Below are positions 9,501 through 19,204 of a DNA stretch of 60,000 nucleotides, one piece after another. A model generated the notes under the pieces. It was not told the origin of the DNA. It ran no database searches and saw nothing but the letters and a program-made list of their open reading frames with translations. The position numbers and the translations under genes were made by a program. Source of the DNA: Liolophura sinensis. Lineage: Eukaryota; Mollusca; Polyplacophora; Chitonida; Chitonidae. The DNA lies in contig NC_088301.1 in NCBI RefSeq assembly GCF_032854445.1, positions 22,191,808-22,251,807 on the forward strand. Reading direction: 5' to 3'. Position 1 is the stretch's first letter. Each line of letters begins with the position of its first letter.

Positions 9501-12219
9501 GTAAGAGCCACAGTTGACACCTGTTTTGGACTGCAGATATCATGTAGAAAGGACTTCTCGGACACGGCGTGAAACGGTGTACGGTTTACCAAAGTCTGTC
9601 GCTGTGGCTGTGACACTCCGCCTGCCCAGTATTAAGAGGAGTTGAAATAGCCACCTTTGCTAGGTGAATATACCTGTAAGTGGTTGTTGATGTTTGTATT
9701 TGTGCAGTCTGAGCTTCACTGAAGATCACTTGTCTTCTACCAATGTGATGTGATGCTCTGTATGTCACTTGTGGGAAAGTTTGTCAGTAGCTTGCCAAAG
9801 GTCGGTGGTTTATTTCAGGCACTCTGGTTTACTCCCCTCATAAAACTGACCACCATTGTGTAAGAGAAAAATTCTTGACAATGGCATTAAAAACAAAATA
9901 TTGTTGTTTTTTTTTTTTTTTAACATTCTGAGCGAAGTTAGGTGTAATTTGCACAGTTTTGTGAAGCTTATATCTTTAATGACACAAGCAAATCATTTTT
10001 GGCGTCATTTTGATAATAATAATTGTACGCATAACTTCCACTGCTTTAGTGGTTGAAAAGATGGAAAGTAGTGTATGAGACCTTCATTGTAGTAATCTCT
10101 TGACTGCTCACCTTTACATGAAGCTGAAATCAGTGTCATAATATGACGTAATATTACGTATTCCAGGTGCAATATAATCCAGGTCAGCCCAAGAAGAGTG
10201 CTCTGCCCTTGGCAACAGGGCACAAAATATCGCCAGTGCCATCTATACCAGAGGAGATACGCCCCAACAGTTCCCCATCCTCCAACTCCACCAGCACGGA
10301 TAAAGAAAAGTACATGTAATTCTGCTTTGTAAAATTAGCTTTTTTGACATACTGTAATTCCTCAAACTTTTCACATGTTTGCAAGGTGTTTATTTAAGAA
10401 TATTCTGAAGGCATTATTCTATGTAGACTGATAAAATCATACTTTGTGTCAAGTCCTGAAATTTGTCAATCCAACTAATTTAATTTTGTCTCCAAAATCA
10501 AACTAAAGGAATTCATAAATCACACTGAAAATTGTTCTTTCATAACTGAAATGGTTTAGGAGTTAGTGTTAGGATAGTATTCTGTTACACTCAGTTTAAA
10601 TATACATACCCCATAATCCTGATAGACAAAGGATCTGTGTTTGGTGATACCGGTCTGTGCACTGGTGGTTACGTTATGTCAAGACATTATATTGCTTAAG
10701 TATGGAAGGAGCTTTTTATGGCCGTGCTCCACACAACACACTTTCCACGTTTGCTTTTATGGCCGTGCTCCACACAACACACTCTCCACATTTGCTTTTA
10801 TGGCCGTGTTCCCCACAACACACTCTCCCCATTTGCTTTTATGGCCGTGCTCCACATGACACACTCTCCACATTTGCTTTTATGGCCGTGCTCCACACAA
10901 CACACTCTCCACGTTTGCTTTAGTTTACTGTCACCCCTTGCAAGATTTGTATAGAAATCTTGAAGCACAACAAAAGTACTAGGGTCACAGTGATGAGCCA
11001 GGAAATGATGTCAAAAAACACAGAAATTCTACATGTATCAACCTTTGTTTCTTGTAATAGTTTTAGTATACATATGTATTCTCTTTATCTAAAGTGTGCC
11101 CAACCTGTTTTTAGCCTTAAGCTGAAACAATTTTGTTAATGAATGCTGATTAAGTAGTTCCACCCAAGGACACCAGTGGTGAGGCTAAAGCCTAGATAAG
11201 CCTTGTACAGGCTCCAAAGGTCAAGCCTGTCTAGTGGTGGCGCTACAAAGGGAAGCAAATCTTATAACTCATTAAACAGCATTGCCCCTCCACCTATTTG
11301 AATAACAATGTTAGTGATTTCAATATCAACACAAGTGAATATGGACAATCATGGCTGGCATTGTTATTTTAGTAGGTAGATGACTCTTCTGTTTTAGGAG
11401 TTGCAAGATTTGTTTCCCTTTGAAAGAGGGCTGGCGAACCCCATGGTAGCATGTAAAATGCGATTAATGTCTAATGTCATTTTCAGGTACAAGAGCTCAA
11501 GTAAAGCAGAATCCAATTTCATATACATGTATATGTGTAAATCATATCAAAGACATTTCCATTCACGTTGGTGTGTGGCTTGTGATATCCAATATAGCAT
11601 CAAACATATTTCGGTTGTGTAGACGTATTTGACAAAGTTTCTACAAAGTCAACTCTAAAATTGACTCTGGCATTCTGTCTTTCATTATTTGAAGGCTGTT
11701 GACCTATATCATGAAATATAAATATTATACATTATACATCTATATATGTATATAATATTCTAGATCACATTTTTTTAAAAATTATGGTTTTTGTCTTTAA
11801 CTGAGGTTTGGTATTATAACTGGTTTTCATCATGCCTATTAGTTTTATCTGATTTTAAATGTTCTCATTATCACATCGAAAGCCAGTCACTGTTTTAAAC
11901 TGGTTTAAACTTGTTTTCACCAGGATATCACTTAAATAATGCATTAAGCCATAATTATTCATTTTTATTCCATTCTTGTCTTTGTAGTGACCCACCGGTG
12001 ATTGACCCCAAGTTTTTGCATAGGAGAGAGGGAGCCATACCTGTGAGGGGCCTGGTTAGTCGCAGTGCTTCCCCACCCACCATCCACACAGCCTCTCTCC
12101 CCGCCCACACCTCAAACAGACTTAGTCAGCAGGCAGTTGTCCCCAAAACACTGTCCAAACCCTCCTCTCAGCCACCTCTAGCCTCAGCGTATTTTCCCAA
12201 ACAGACTCGTCCTTCGTAA
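300..12219 (+). CDS. SASS6: SASS6, spindle assembly abnormal protein 6 (centriole cartwheel protein), 3' eight exons
   Basis: SAS-6 dimerises through a long coiled coil and oligomerises through its N-terminal head to form the nine-fold cartwheel that templates the centriole. Eight exons join in frame: 300-569, 1134-1277, 2907-3032, 5209-5290, 6846-6952, 8341-8466, 10167-10309 and 11988-12219, giving 409 residues and a TAA stop. Residues 1-207 of this part are a charged coiled coil (for example RKYKSEANIRELKSKL and VAVLEQEVKDKEQ). A tryptophan-containing segment, VIQWLNKQIND, follows at 208-218, then a low-complexity Ser/Pro-rich tail with DKEN, REGAIPVRGL and a terminal ASAYFP motif. As I know the family, this order of elements, including the WLNK block and the terminal AYFP, is diagnostic of animal SASS6. 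The N-terminal head domain (PISA motif) and the first part of the coiled coil lie upstream of base 1. Exon boundaries come from GT-AG sites and phase; no transcript was available. Confidence 0.95.
1134..1277 (+). CDS. SASS6: SASS6 exon, coiled coil
   Basis: 48 codons, phase 0 at both ends. Acceptor TTCCAG, donor AAG|GTAAAG. Encodes RKYEEDLEAKQKEIGRLE through KLQGEIKNYHTK. Confidence 0.93.
1868..2890 (+). repeat. 30-bp minisatellite in a SASS6 intron, reaching the 3' splice site
   Basis: About 1 kb of diverged head-to-tail copies of a 30-bp unit (core TGTGTCATGATAATACTG followed by TGTGTTCTGTCT), roughly 33 copies with some shortened ones. The array ends within about 20 bases of the acceptor at 2906, and the pyrimidine tract TCTGTCTTGTCTCAACAG resembles the unit's own TCTGTCTTGTGTCATG segment. 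Frames opened by the 30-bp period give spurious ORFs on both strands. Confidence 0.95.
2907..3032 (+). CDS. SASS6: SASS6 exon, coiled coil
   Basis: 42 codons, phase 0 at both ends. Acceptor CAACAG at the edge of the 30-bp array, donor GAG|GTATCT. Encodes IKLRNQIATEQEKLLKEKD and more coiled coil. Confidence 0.92.
3033..5208 (+). other. SASS6 intron of about 2.2 kb
   Basis: No conserved coding sequence seen. A stretch around 4870-5060 resembles a tRNA-derived SINE also found at 19205-19345 (shared block with AGCAACAAGTAC and CTTTGGTAC), here diverged. The rest is unassigned AT-rich DNA. Confidence 0.6.
5209..5290 (+). CDS. SASS6: SASS6 exon, end of coiled coil
   Basis: 27 codons plus one base, ending in phase 1. 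Acceptor TTGCAG, donor ATG|GTGAGT. Encodes SEKLSTDLRNTMEKLEESRQ and LLKTNEN, leading into the WLNK block. Confidence 0.92.
5555..5745 (+). repeat. Dispersed repeat, one of an inverted pair with 44095-44310
   Basis: Shares in reverse orientation with 44095-44310 the blocks TGCCGTACTTTCCT / AGCCGTACTTTCCT (as reverse complements), the TGACGTCACAGC region and AATAAACATAG. The family is unknown. It lies in a SASS6 intron. Confidence 0.6.
6195..6370 (+). mobile_element. Fragment of foldback element family B
   Basis: The segment with GAAGTATGTGTCGGAGGAAAG and ACTAAACACTGTCCA matches the left arm of the fuller copy at 23836-24316 (ATGAAGTACACATCAGATGA, GTAAACACTGTCCA). The right arm is not evident here. 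Confidence 0.5.
6412..6502 (-). mobile_element. Internally deleted tRNA-derived SINE, family S1
   Basis: Contains the S1 3' end on the complementary strand (GTGTTTTACGCC, CAAGAATAT), then jumps to the GGGGGAAAC...CGACCATCCGC block, so the middle and the tRNA head are missing. Confidence 0.75.
6846..6952 (+). CDS. SASS6: SASS6 exon with the conserved WLNK block
   Basis: Two bases completing a split Val codon plus 35 codons. Acceptor TTACAG, donor ATG|GTAAGA. Encodes IQWLNKQINDTQITHRQTG and FEMPAVNNFRHTSGM. The WLNK-type block after the coiled coil is the clearest SASS6 signature in the window. Confidence 0.94.
6953..8340 (+). other. SASS6 intron of about 1.4 kb
   Basis: AT-rich sequence without recognised coding, repeat or RNA signals apart from short homopolymer runs. 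Confidence 0.5.
8341..8466 (+). CDS. SASS6: SASS6 exon, low-complexity tail
   Basis: 42 codons, phase 0 at both ends. Acceptor TTTCAG, donor CAA|GTGAGT. Encodes a Gly/Pro/Ser/His-rich stretch (HNYSVSSYGSVRTS, GGGHYPGAIQHPYHPPP). The call rests on phase, splice sites and position, since this region is poorly conserved. Confidence 0.82.
8898..9358. mobile_element. Foldback / MITE-like element family A, complete copy
   Basis: Two long arms are imperfect reverse complements. Left-arm blocks AAAACTATGCATAAA, CTATGGTGGGC and GGAACTCTGACGTCA pair with right-arm GTTCCTGAACTCTG, GGGCCCACCATAG and TTTATGCATAGTTTT. A second copy starts near 59620. No ORF inside, so it is non-autonomous. It lies in a SASS6 intron. 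Confidence 0.75.
9770..9870 (-). mobile_element. Fragment of dispersed repeat with GGTCAGTTTT / CTTTGGCAAG blocks
   Basis: GTCAGTAGCTTGCCAAAGGTC and ACTGACCACC match, in reverse, pieces at 20683-20760, 31955-32045 and 42893-43050. A fuller copy with a tRNA-like part may be 37395-37605. Confidence 0.5.
9925..10065 (+). repeat. Dispersed repeat family R1, copy 1
   Basis: Shares AATTTGCACAGTTTTGTGAAG, CTTTAATGACAC and a terminal GGTTGAAAAG block with 58075-58285, and in reverse orientation with 19955-20180, 35195-35400 and 46490-46710. No coding capacity was seen. Confidence 0.7.
10167..10309 (+). CDS. SASS6: SASS6 exon, Ser/Pro-rich tail
   Basis: 47 codons plus two bases. Acceptor TTCCAG, donor AAA|GTACAT. 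Encodes VQYNPGQPKKSALPLATG onward to a Ser-rich run and STDKEN, the Asn being split by the intron. The DKEN motif sits at the expected place before the conserved C-terminal block. Confidence 0.9.
10714..10921 (+). repeat. 41-bp minisatellite, five copies, SASS6 intron
   Basis: ATGGCCGTG recurs at 10718, 10759, 10800, 10841 and 10882, an exact 41-bp spacing. The unit carries CTCCACACAACACACTCTCC and TTTGCTTTT. Near-identity of units suggests recent expansion. ORFs across it are by-products of the period. Confidence 0.95.
10945..11260 (+). repeat. Dispersed repeat family R3, copy 1
   Basis: Contains TTTGTATAGAAATCTTGA, a GGGTCACAGTGATGAG block and, further on, CCAAAGGTCAAGCCTGTCTA. The same order occurs at 56190-56500, with parts at 20310-20470 and 22130-22265. 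Non-coding, class unknown. Confidence 0.65.
11988..12219 (+). CDS. SASS6: SASS6 terminal coding exon
   Basis: One base completing the split Asn codon, 76 codons and TAA. Acceptor TTTGTAG. Encodes REGAIPVRGL (conserved in the family), a Ser/Pro-rich linker and the terminal ASAYFPKQTRPS. The last roughly 25 coding bases are also the first unit of the downstream tandem repeat. Confidence 0.95.
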
Positions 12220-12890
12220 ATTGTGACGCACTCAGGTGTTTGAACAAATTGTCCTCAAGGCTTTTATCATTGACTCTGCTGTAAATCGTCCTGATTTGCT
12301 AAACAAACTCGTGCTTCGTGATTTGTGATAACACTTAGGTGTCCGAACAAAGTGTAGTCAATGCAGAGACATCATGGTGACTCCTTCCTATTTCCCAAAT
12401 GTCTACCTCTCCCCGAGTTGCTACACAATAAATAAATGAAGTGTTATCAAGACTTCATCAGCGACACCACTGTGAAGCACCCTGGTTCGCCAAACAGACT
12501 CATCGTTCTTGAGTTGTGAAACAGCTGATGATGTGAGTTGTTTGAACAATGTCCTCAAGGCTTTAACGAAGACTACGCGGTGACTCCTTCCTACTTTCCC
12601 AAAAAATCACCTCTTCCCGAATTGAGACACAATCAGGTGTCTGAACAAGGTATTGTCATGACTTCGACAAGGACATCATCATCACACTTCTTCCTGCTTC
12701 TGTAAAGATTCGTGTCTCTTGAGTTGTGATACACTCAACAAAGTGTCCTGAAAACTTCAATAGCATTGTAAATCGTCCTGACTTGCCAGATGTGAAAGAT
12801 GTGTCAGTTGTTTGAACAAAGTGTCTTCAAGACTTCAACAGAGACATCAATGTTACTCATTGTGCTTACCAAACAGAGGTCTGACAGCAA
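12190..12890 (+). repeat. Degenerate ~100-bp tandem repeat beginning in the SASS6 stop-codon exon
   Basis: About seven diverged units. Each opens with a segment like TTTCCCAAACAGACTCGTCC, then TTGTGA, CTCAGGTGT, GAACAAAGTGTCCTCAAG and ACTTC. Unit starts fall near 12194, 12297, 12388, 12484, 12590, 12697 and 12860. The first unit is the coding end of SASS6 (codons for YFPKQTRPS and the stop), so the array grew from the 3' end of the gene. Lengths vary from about 90 to 165 bp. Confidence 0.8.
12427..12432 (+). terminator. Candidate poly(A) signal for SASS6
   Basis: AATAAA overlapping a second AATAAA-like hexamer, about 210 bases after the stop codon and inside the repeat array. It is the nearest canonical signal. 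Use is not proven, and the 3' UTR may extend further. Confidence 0.4.
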
Positions 12891-13018
12891 CCTGTGGATG
12901 GTCGTGGGTTCTTCCCGGGCTCTGCCCGGTTTCCTCACACTATAATGCTGGCTGCCGTCAGATACGTGAAATATTCTTAAGTGCAGCGTAAAACGCCAAT
13001 CAACTAAATACATAAATA
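12882..13018 (+). mobile_element. 5'-truncated tRNA-derived SINE, family S1
   Basis: Begins at the CAACCTGTGGATGGTCGTGGG block, runs through GGCTCTGCCCGGTTTCCTC and GAAATATTCTTAAGTG, and ends GCGTAAAACGCCAATCAA plus a TAAATA-rich tail. The tRNA head is absent. It interrupts the ~100-bp repeat array. Confidence 0.85.
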
Positions 13019-13139
13019 CCAGAACGGACCTGCCCTTAGGGCATAGTGAGTCAGCCCATGGTGTCAGTCATTTGAGGAAAGTTGCTTCGCCAGAAACTTC
13101 AGTGTGGCACAGCCTGTTTGCCTATAACAGACCTGCTCT

Positions 13140-13712
13140 TCAGGAGTAATGAGTTTTCCCATCTCGTCAGGAGTAATGAGTTCTCCCGTCCCATCAGGAG
13201 TGATGAGTTCTCCCGTTTCGTCAGGAGTAATGAGCTCTCCCATCCCATCAGGAGTAATGAGCTCTCCCATCCCATCAGGAGTAATGAGTTCTCCCATCCC
13301 ATCAGGAGTAATGAGTTCTCCCATCCCATGAGGAGTTATGGGTCCTCCCATCCCATCAGGAGTAATGAGTTCTCCCATCCCATCAGGAGTAATGAGCTCT
13401 CCCATTTCATCAGGAGTAATGAGTTCTCCCATCCCATCAGGAGTAATGAGTTCTCCCATCCCATCATGAGTGATCAGTTATGCCATCCCATCAGGAGTAA
13501 TGGGTTCTCCCGTTTCATCAGGAGTAATGAGTTCTCCCATCCCACCAGGAGTAATGAGTTCTCCCGTTTCATCACTAGTAATGAGTTCTCCCATCCCACC
13601 AGGAGTAATGAGTTCTCCAGTTTCATCAGGAGTAATGAGTTCTCCCATCCCATGAGGAGTAATGAGTTCTCCCATCCCATCAGGAGTAATGAGTTCTCCC
13701 ATCCCGTCTGTT
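13140..13712 (+). repeat. 27-bp minisatellite, about 21 copies
   Basis: Head-to-tail copies of AGGAGTAATGAGTTCTCCCA followed by TCCCATC. The period is divisible by three and lacks stops, so frames stay open on both strands (for example repeats of RSNEFSHPI, or of MGELITPDG on the other strand). The homogeneous substitutions look like satellite drift, not codon selection. Confidence 0.95.
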
Positions 13713-13729
13713 ATTCTCTAGCTTATTTC

Positions 13730-14530
13730 CCCAGATAAACCCGTCTTTTAGTTGTGGGCCAGCTCATGAGGTCTAGTGGCTGAGCAAAATTTCCTCCAGA
13801 TTTAACCACGCACACCTCTGTGACTTCGCCAGTTTCACCAAACAAACCTGTCCCTATTCAAATCGTTGGCCAGCTCATGATGCCTGGTGGCTGAGCAAAG
13901 TTTCCTCCAGATTTAACCACGCACACCTCTGTGACTTCGCCAGTTTCACCAAACAAACCTGTCCCTATTCAAATCGTTGGCCAGCTCATGATGTCTGGTG
14001 GCTGAGCAAAGTTTCCTCCAGATTTAACCACGCACACCTCTGTGACTTCGCCAGTTTCACCAAACAAACCTGTCCCTATTCAAATCGTTGGCCAGCTCAT
14101 GATGCCTGGTGGCTGAGCAAAGTTTCCTCCAGATTTAACCACGCACACCTCTGTGACTTCGCCAGTTTCACCAAACAAACCTGTCCCTATTCAAATCGTT
14201 GGCCAGCTCATGATGTCTGGTAGCTGAGCAAAGTTTCCTCCAGATTTAACCACGCACACCTCTGTGACTTCGCCAGTTTCACCAAACAAACCTGTCCCTA
14301 TTCAAATCGTTGGCCAGCTCATGATGTCTGGTAGCTGAGCAAAGTTTCCTCCAGATTTAACCACGCACACCTCTGTGACTTCGCCAGTTTCACCAAACAA
14401 ACCTGTCCCTATTCAAATCGTTGGCCAGCTCATGATGTCTGGTAGCTGAGCAAAGTTTCCTCCAGATTTAACCACGCACACCTCTGTGACTTTGGCTATT
14501 TCACCAAACCCTTCATGGGCTAGCTCATGT
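13730..14530 (+). repeat. 111-bp tandem array, about seven copies
   Basis: GGCCAGCTCATGA-type starts lie at 13757, 13868, 13979, 14090, 14201, 14312 and 14423, exactly 111 bp apart. Units are nearly identical apart from the first and the decayed last one. Internal blocks (CCAAACAAACCTGTCCC, GCAAAGTTTCCTCCAG) correspond to those of the older ~100-bp repeat, so this is a re-amplified version of the SASS6-derived unit. Confidence 0.93.
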
Positions 14531-16080
14531 TGTCAGGTGCCTTTATGACAAAGTGTCCTTCAGACTTTACTTTGACTGGAGTCTGAATTCATTTGTGTGA
14601 CCATGAACATGTACATATAGCTAGACATGGTCGTGAATCTCAATAGTTACATATTCTCCGATCTTCAAACGTGAATTTACTTTGAAGATGTGCATGTGCC
14701 TTAATACTTGAATGTGAAGAATATGTGTCTTCATCTAAGATCAGGATTTGATCCTTTTCTGCAAGATTAAAACTACACATACGTACATGCTCATGTACTT
14801 CTTTTATTCTTGTTTAAAAGTCGCTTTTCCCAAAACCTAAGGATTTGTATAAGTTAAGCTTTTATCCCTGCTTTAAGAACAAATGGCCAGTTTCACAAAA
14901 CTTTGAAAATCATGTTACTTTTATTTGTTAGACACCCTCATTTCTCCAAAAAAAAAAAAAAAGAAAAAGGAAATTGATTTATGAAGCTTCAGTGAAAATC
15001 GGCCCGGAAGAAGAAATATAACATGGTCTGGCTCAAACTTGTGATGTTGATTTAGAAAAGGATACAGAAGAAGAAAAAAAAAACAGAAAATGGAGAGGCA
15101 GAAATCTGAAATGAGGTGTTTTTGATTTGGATTTCAAAAATCCTTCCTACACATTGAGGATGTCCAGACTTGCGGTTCCAGGAAATCTGGAGGGGTTGTT
15201 ATGTCTTTTTTACCCCTGCCGGTTTATATGGTGACCATCTGTGAAGAAGACGTTGTGTAGGGTGAAAATATGTGCAATGCTTGGACAAGAGGTGGATACG
15301 TGTTATTAATGATCATGTTTCTGGCTTATACACCCATTGGTCAGGATGATGTGATTAGAGTTACATGCACCTGCGATGATAGCCCTTGAAAACAAGGTTG
15401 AATCCAGTGACATTCAAATGCACTTCAGCTATTTTTACGGATTCAGAATGAATGGCATAGCTGTTTGATTTATCAAGTGTTCTTGGTGTAGTATAGGTCC
15501 AGTTCAGTCAATTCATTAATTTCACCTGCACATGTATATATTCATATTTATCAGTGACATTTCATACATGTCTAGTGTAAATAGTTGAAACTAGTTCTCT
15601 TTAGATGCAGATTGTAATGTGCATGTAATGTTAGAGTATCAAACAATAAGTTGCTATTCCTGACACTTCATGAAATTTGTATATATATTTTTTGATCTTT
15701 TATTATGAATTGGATTTGAAGAAAAACTAGTGTAATGTTATGCTCATCAAAAAATATCCAAACCCAGATAAGGTATTGTACTGTATTTTGTCCCTGTGAT
15801 GTTTAGTAAACTCCCATTGTCTTGGTACATAAGTGTAACAGGTCCTTTGAATATTCATACCCTTTATCAGGGTTAATACTGTGTGTATTTTGCATGCATG
15901 TATGTGCATTTATTGGGCTTTAACACCATACAGTATATTTGACTTAATGGCCAGACCAGGACAGGTTAATTTGATATAACTTCTGTGTATGCAGGGGGCT
16001 TTTTTGTGACTTGTGCCACAGCAAACATACATTTGGTAGTGTCATTTTCCTAACGTAAACAGGCCATAAACATCAGCACT
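14531..16080. other. Gene-free stretch downstream of SASS6
   Basis: AT-rich, with short poly-A runs near 14950 and 15070. No ORF, SINE or tandem repeat was recognised. It might be a long SASS6 3' UTR or plain intergenic DNA. Confidence 0.5.
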
Positions 16081-16087
16081 CTTTAAA

Positions 16088-16308
16088 GCTGGTAAGTGTG
16101 CCAGCACGCTGCAATGACCAATCAGGTTGCTGTGAGTTCAAGTCCAGCTCATGCTGGCTTCCTCTATGGCCGTATGTGGGACGGTCTGCCATCAACCTGC
16201 AAATGGCCGTGGGTTCCGGCCTCTGCCCAGTTTCCTTCCATGATAATGCTGGCTGTGGTTGTTTTATTGAAATATTGTTGAAATATAAACACGAATCAAA
16301 TAAATCAT
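16088..16308 (+). mobile_element. tRNA-derived SINE, family S1, near full length
   Basis: The tRNA-like head has a B-box-like GAGTTCAAGTCCAGCTC. Then come CATGCTGGCTTCCTCT, GGCCGTGGGTTCC, TGATAATGCTGGCTG and the 3' end ACGAATCAAATAAATCATT. The 3' part has diverged (a duplicated GAAATATTGTT). Confidence 0.85.
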
Positions 16309-16887
16309 TACTCTTAAGTGCAGCCACAGGATATTGTCGGTTTCAGCTAGTGCACACTGTGTTATGAGCATGTAACCATATTCAGACTTTAGCTTGTAGT
16401 GTACAAAACGTTGGGGGTTACATGTATCTGTCTGCAACAATACCTACCATTACAAGATATCCCATGTACCACTTCTCCCCTCAACCCATTGAACCACTTG
16501 ATTTTTCCCTGACGATGTGTTTTGGCAAGTGTACATGGGTTATGCTACTTGAATGATGGTTCTATAAATTATATTTCTCTGTAACTTCACCAAGAAATCC
16601 CATCAGTAGATTTTGATTTGTGGACTTTCGTATTACCAGATTTGATAACAATAGTTCCTTTTAGGGAAACTTGGTATGTACACTCGAACAAATTCCTTTC
16701 TAATTGTACTTGCGTAGTAGATAGATATTGGGAAATTAGCAGATTACCTTGGTAACTGCGAAAGATGTGACACATCGTCAGGTGTATTACTTCAGTATTC
16801 TTTTTTTTGTTGAAGTCCTTACATCTATTGCAAGTTGTTTCCTCTATCCATTTTCATAAAACATAATTCTCTTGTGATTTATAGCAG

Positions 16888-16976
16888 TAGTGCTAAAGAC
16901 GGCAGACCAGTCGGTAGTGCTAAAGATGGCAAACCAATCAGTAGTGTTAAAGATGGCAAACCAGTCGGTAGGGCTA
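16888..16976 (+). repeat. 27-bp tandem repeat, three copies
   Basis: Copies of GTGCTAAAGATGGCAAACCA plus GTCGGTA, just upstream of the tRNA-head array. Confidence 0.85.
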
Positions 16977-17039
16977 GGGAGACTTTATATACTTGGCAGT
17001 ACCATGGCTATAATAGGACCTGACCAATTTTTGACACTT

Positions 17040-17700
17040 TATACATCTAACGGGAGCAGTTTTCCAGTGCTTATACTAGCAGTAGCTAGGGAGAATTTCC
17101 CTCTAGCTCAGTTGGTAGAGCGCTGGACTTGGGCTGCAGAGACCTGAGTTCAAATCCTTGTGTGACCCACAGAGTGAAATCCTTCAACCATTACACTGGT
17201 GCCATGATCTAACAGGTTCCAAGAAGCGTGGAGCTCTGCGCCTGAGAACCTGGGTGTCTTGGGAGAGGGGGAGTATTTAAATGGGGAGGGGCAGCTTTCC
17301 AGTGCTTAGACTAACAGTAGCTAGGGGGACTTTCTCTTCAGCTCACTTTGTAGAGCGCTGGTCTTCGGCTGCTGAGACCCAAGTTCGAATCCTTGTGTGA
17401 CCCACGTAGTAAAATCCTTCAACCATTACACTGGTGCCGTGGCCTAACAGGTTCCAAGAAGCACGGAGCTCTGGGCTTGTGAGCCTGAGGGGGAGGATTT
17501 AAATGGGGAGGGGGAGGATTTAAATGGGGAGGGGGAGGATTTAAATGGGGAGGGGCAGCTTTCCAGTGCTTACACTAACAGTACCTAGGGGGAATTTCCC
17601 TTCAGCTCACTTGGTAGAGCGCTGGACTTCAGGCTGCAGAGACCCATGTTCGAATCCTTGTGTGACCCACATAGTGAAATCCTTCAACCATTACAGAAAC
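17040..17700 (+). repeat. Tandem triplication of a tRNA-head-containing unit
   Basis: Three units carry an A-box-like AGCTCAGTTGGTAGAGCG (17105, 17339 degenerate, 17603) and a B-box-like GAGTTCAAATCC or GTTCGAATCC. Each continues with TTGTGTGACCCAC and ATCCTTCAACCATTACA. Spacing is 234 and 265 bp, the extra length coming from a local triplication of TTTAAATGGGGAGGGG near 17495-17550. Flanking bases do not form a 7-bp acceptor stem and the anticodon arm pairs poorly, so these look like SINE heads or tRNA pseudogenes, not working tRNA genes. Confidence 0.75.
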
Positions 17701-18009
17701 AAATGAAGAAATAAGACAGAAGTATAGTACACACAAGTTTTATTGAGTAGACCTAACCGGACATCAGTGGCAGAGACATCCCACTGATAAAAGCTTGTCA
17801 CAGATAACATAGGACTTTCGACAGAACATACATGCATAAGACGAAGTGGCATGAACTTCATGAAATTGGAATCACGCTTTTCAGCGAGATTGGCATGTAG
17901 TTCATGCAAACTTGTTTTAATGGTGTATGTCTTAAACTTCAGAAAGCTTCACTTTGCAGAAATTTCATGTTAAAGTGCAAGAAGTCACAATACATAAACT
18001 GTATCAGCC

Positions 18010-18096
18010 AATCTGCACACCGCAACACAATCTGCACACCGCAACACAATCTGCACACCGCAACACAATCTGCACACCGCAACACAATCTGCACAG
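18010..18096 (+). repeat. 19-bp tandem repeat
   Basis: Four perfect copies and a partial fifth of the 19-bp unit TCTGCACACCGCAACACAA. Confidence 0.95.
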
Positions 18097-18274
18097 AATC
18101 AGGTAGGCCTAATCATTTCACAGAACCAAGTGTACAAGGAGTTCACAATCTTCAGTTGGATAGTCGCAGACATCAACATTAAGACTGATATTCATCACAC
18201 AAGGCTTTTGAGGGAATTTTTCTTATTTTCACATCTACATAAATTCCTTTAAAATCCTCTCTTTTGCTTTAACC

Positions 18275-18620
18275 CACTGCTAAGCCCGATTTTAGACCAC
18301 ACCAATTTAAATTTTTGCTTCATAGATAGAATGAATCTTTTTTTTTTTCAATGTGGCCAGAAGGAATAAAAATTAAAAAGAAACGATAATTTGTGGGAAT
18401 TTTTGACTGTCCCAGCTACTGTTCCTGTTATATGTTTATTGGCTCGACAAGACTTGAAAAACAGAAAAATCATGTCAAACATTATGATCAGACAAAATAA
18501 AAAGGGGAATTTTCAATTTAATTTTTATTAAGTTTTTGGATATGTTTAGTAAAAGCTCACTGTTAAAACATGAAATAAAATTGGTGTCACCTTATGAACA
18601 AATTGAATGTCAAAAGGTAC
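18275..18620 (+). repeat. Dispersed repeat family R4, copy 1
   Basis: Shares blocks AGAATGAATCTT, GACTTGAAAAACAG, AAAATTGGTGTC and their spacing with 29865-30190, same orientation. About 70-75 percent alike by eye. Confidence 0.6.
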
Positions 18621-19204
18621 CCTTTGCACCTGGGACTTGTGTCCAAGCTGAATTGACTGTTCTCTTGCATTTAACGAGTAGAATGTTACCAGAGTTTGCA
18701 CATAAAATGTCATTGCAACGGTCAGAATGAACAACAGCCTACAGAATTAAATTAAATTCTATTTTGCGAGATCTTTTTTCGAGCATATTGAGAAGGTTAT
18801 ATTCCGTGCAGATTGCACAAGATTATATGCTTTGCGATGTCCTGAAATTGACCCACCCGAACACTTTACTTTTGTCTCGGAAATAATTGAACTGACAGTT
18901 GCTGTTGCAAATCATTATCTGAAGTTAAGGAATTCGGGTATCAGGGACATTGAAATACGCTACACTGTCACAACAAAATACGTACACTGAATATCGTTCA
19001 GGCCCATCTGCAGAGTTTTCAGCTCCTACAATTCTTAACTCTGGGGCCACTTTCTCAAAATTTCATATGTCACATTTCTCCTTTTTTCGTAAAAGAATGA
19101 AGGCATACATGTACGTATACTTGAGGTTTTACGTCTTACTTAACAATTATCAGATGTGTGTACTTATACTATGTGGGGCCAACCAGTGTCGTTTCTTTGC
19201 TCGC

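Noticed and set aside
10641-10954. Three overlapping frames of 72-88 codons
   Set aside because: By-products of the 41-bp repeat in a SASS6 intron.
13082-13738. 218-codon open frame with RSNEFSHPI repeats (and 131 codons on the other strand)
   Set aside because: It is produced by a stop-free 27-bp minisatellite whose period is divisible by three. Both strands are open and substitutions ignore codon positions.
17100-17165. Possible functional tRNA gene
   Set aside because: A and B boxes are present, but no 7-bp acceptor stem or proper anticodon stem forms, and it is one of three tandem degenerate copies.
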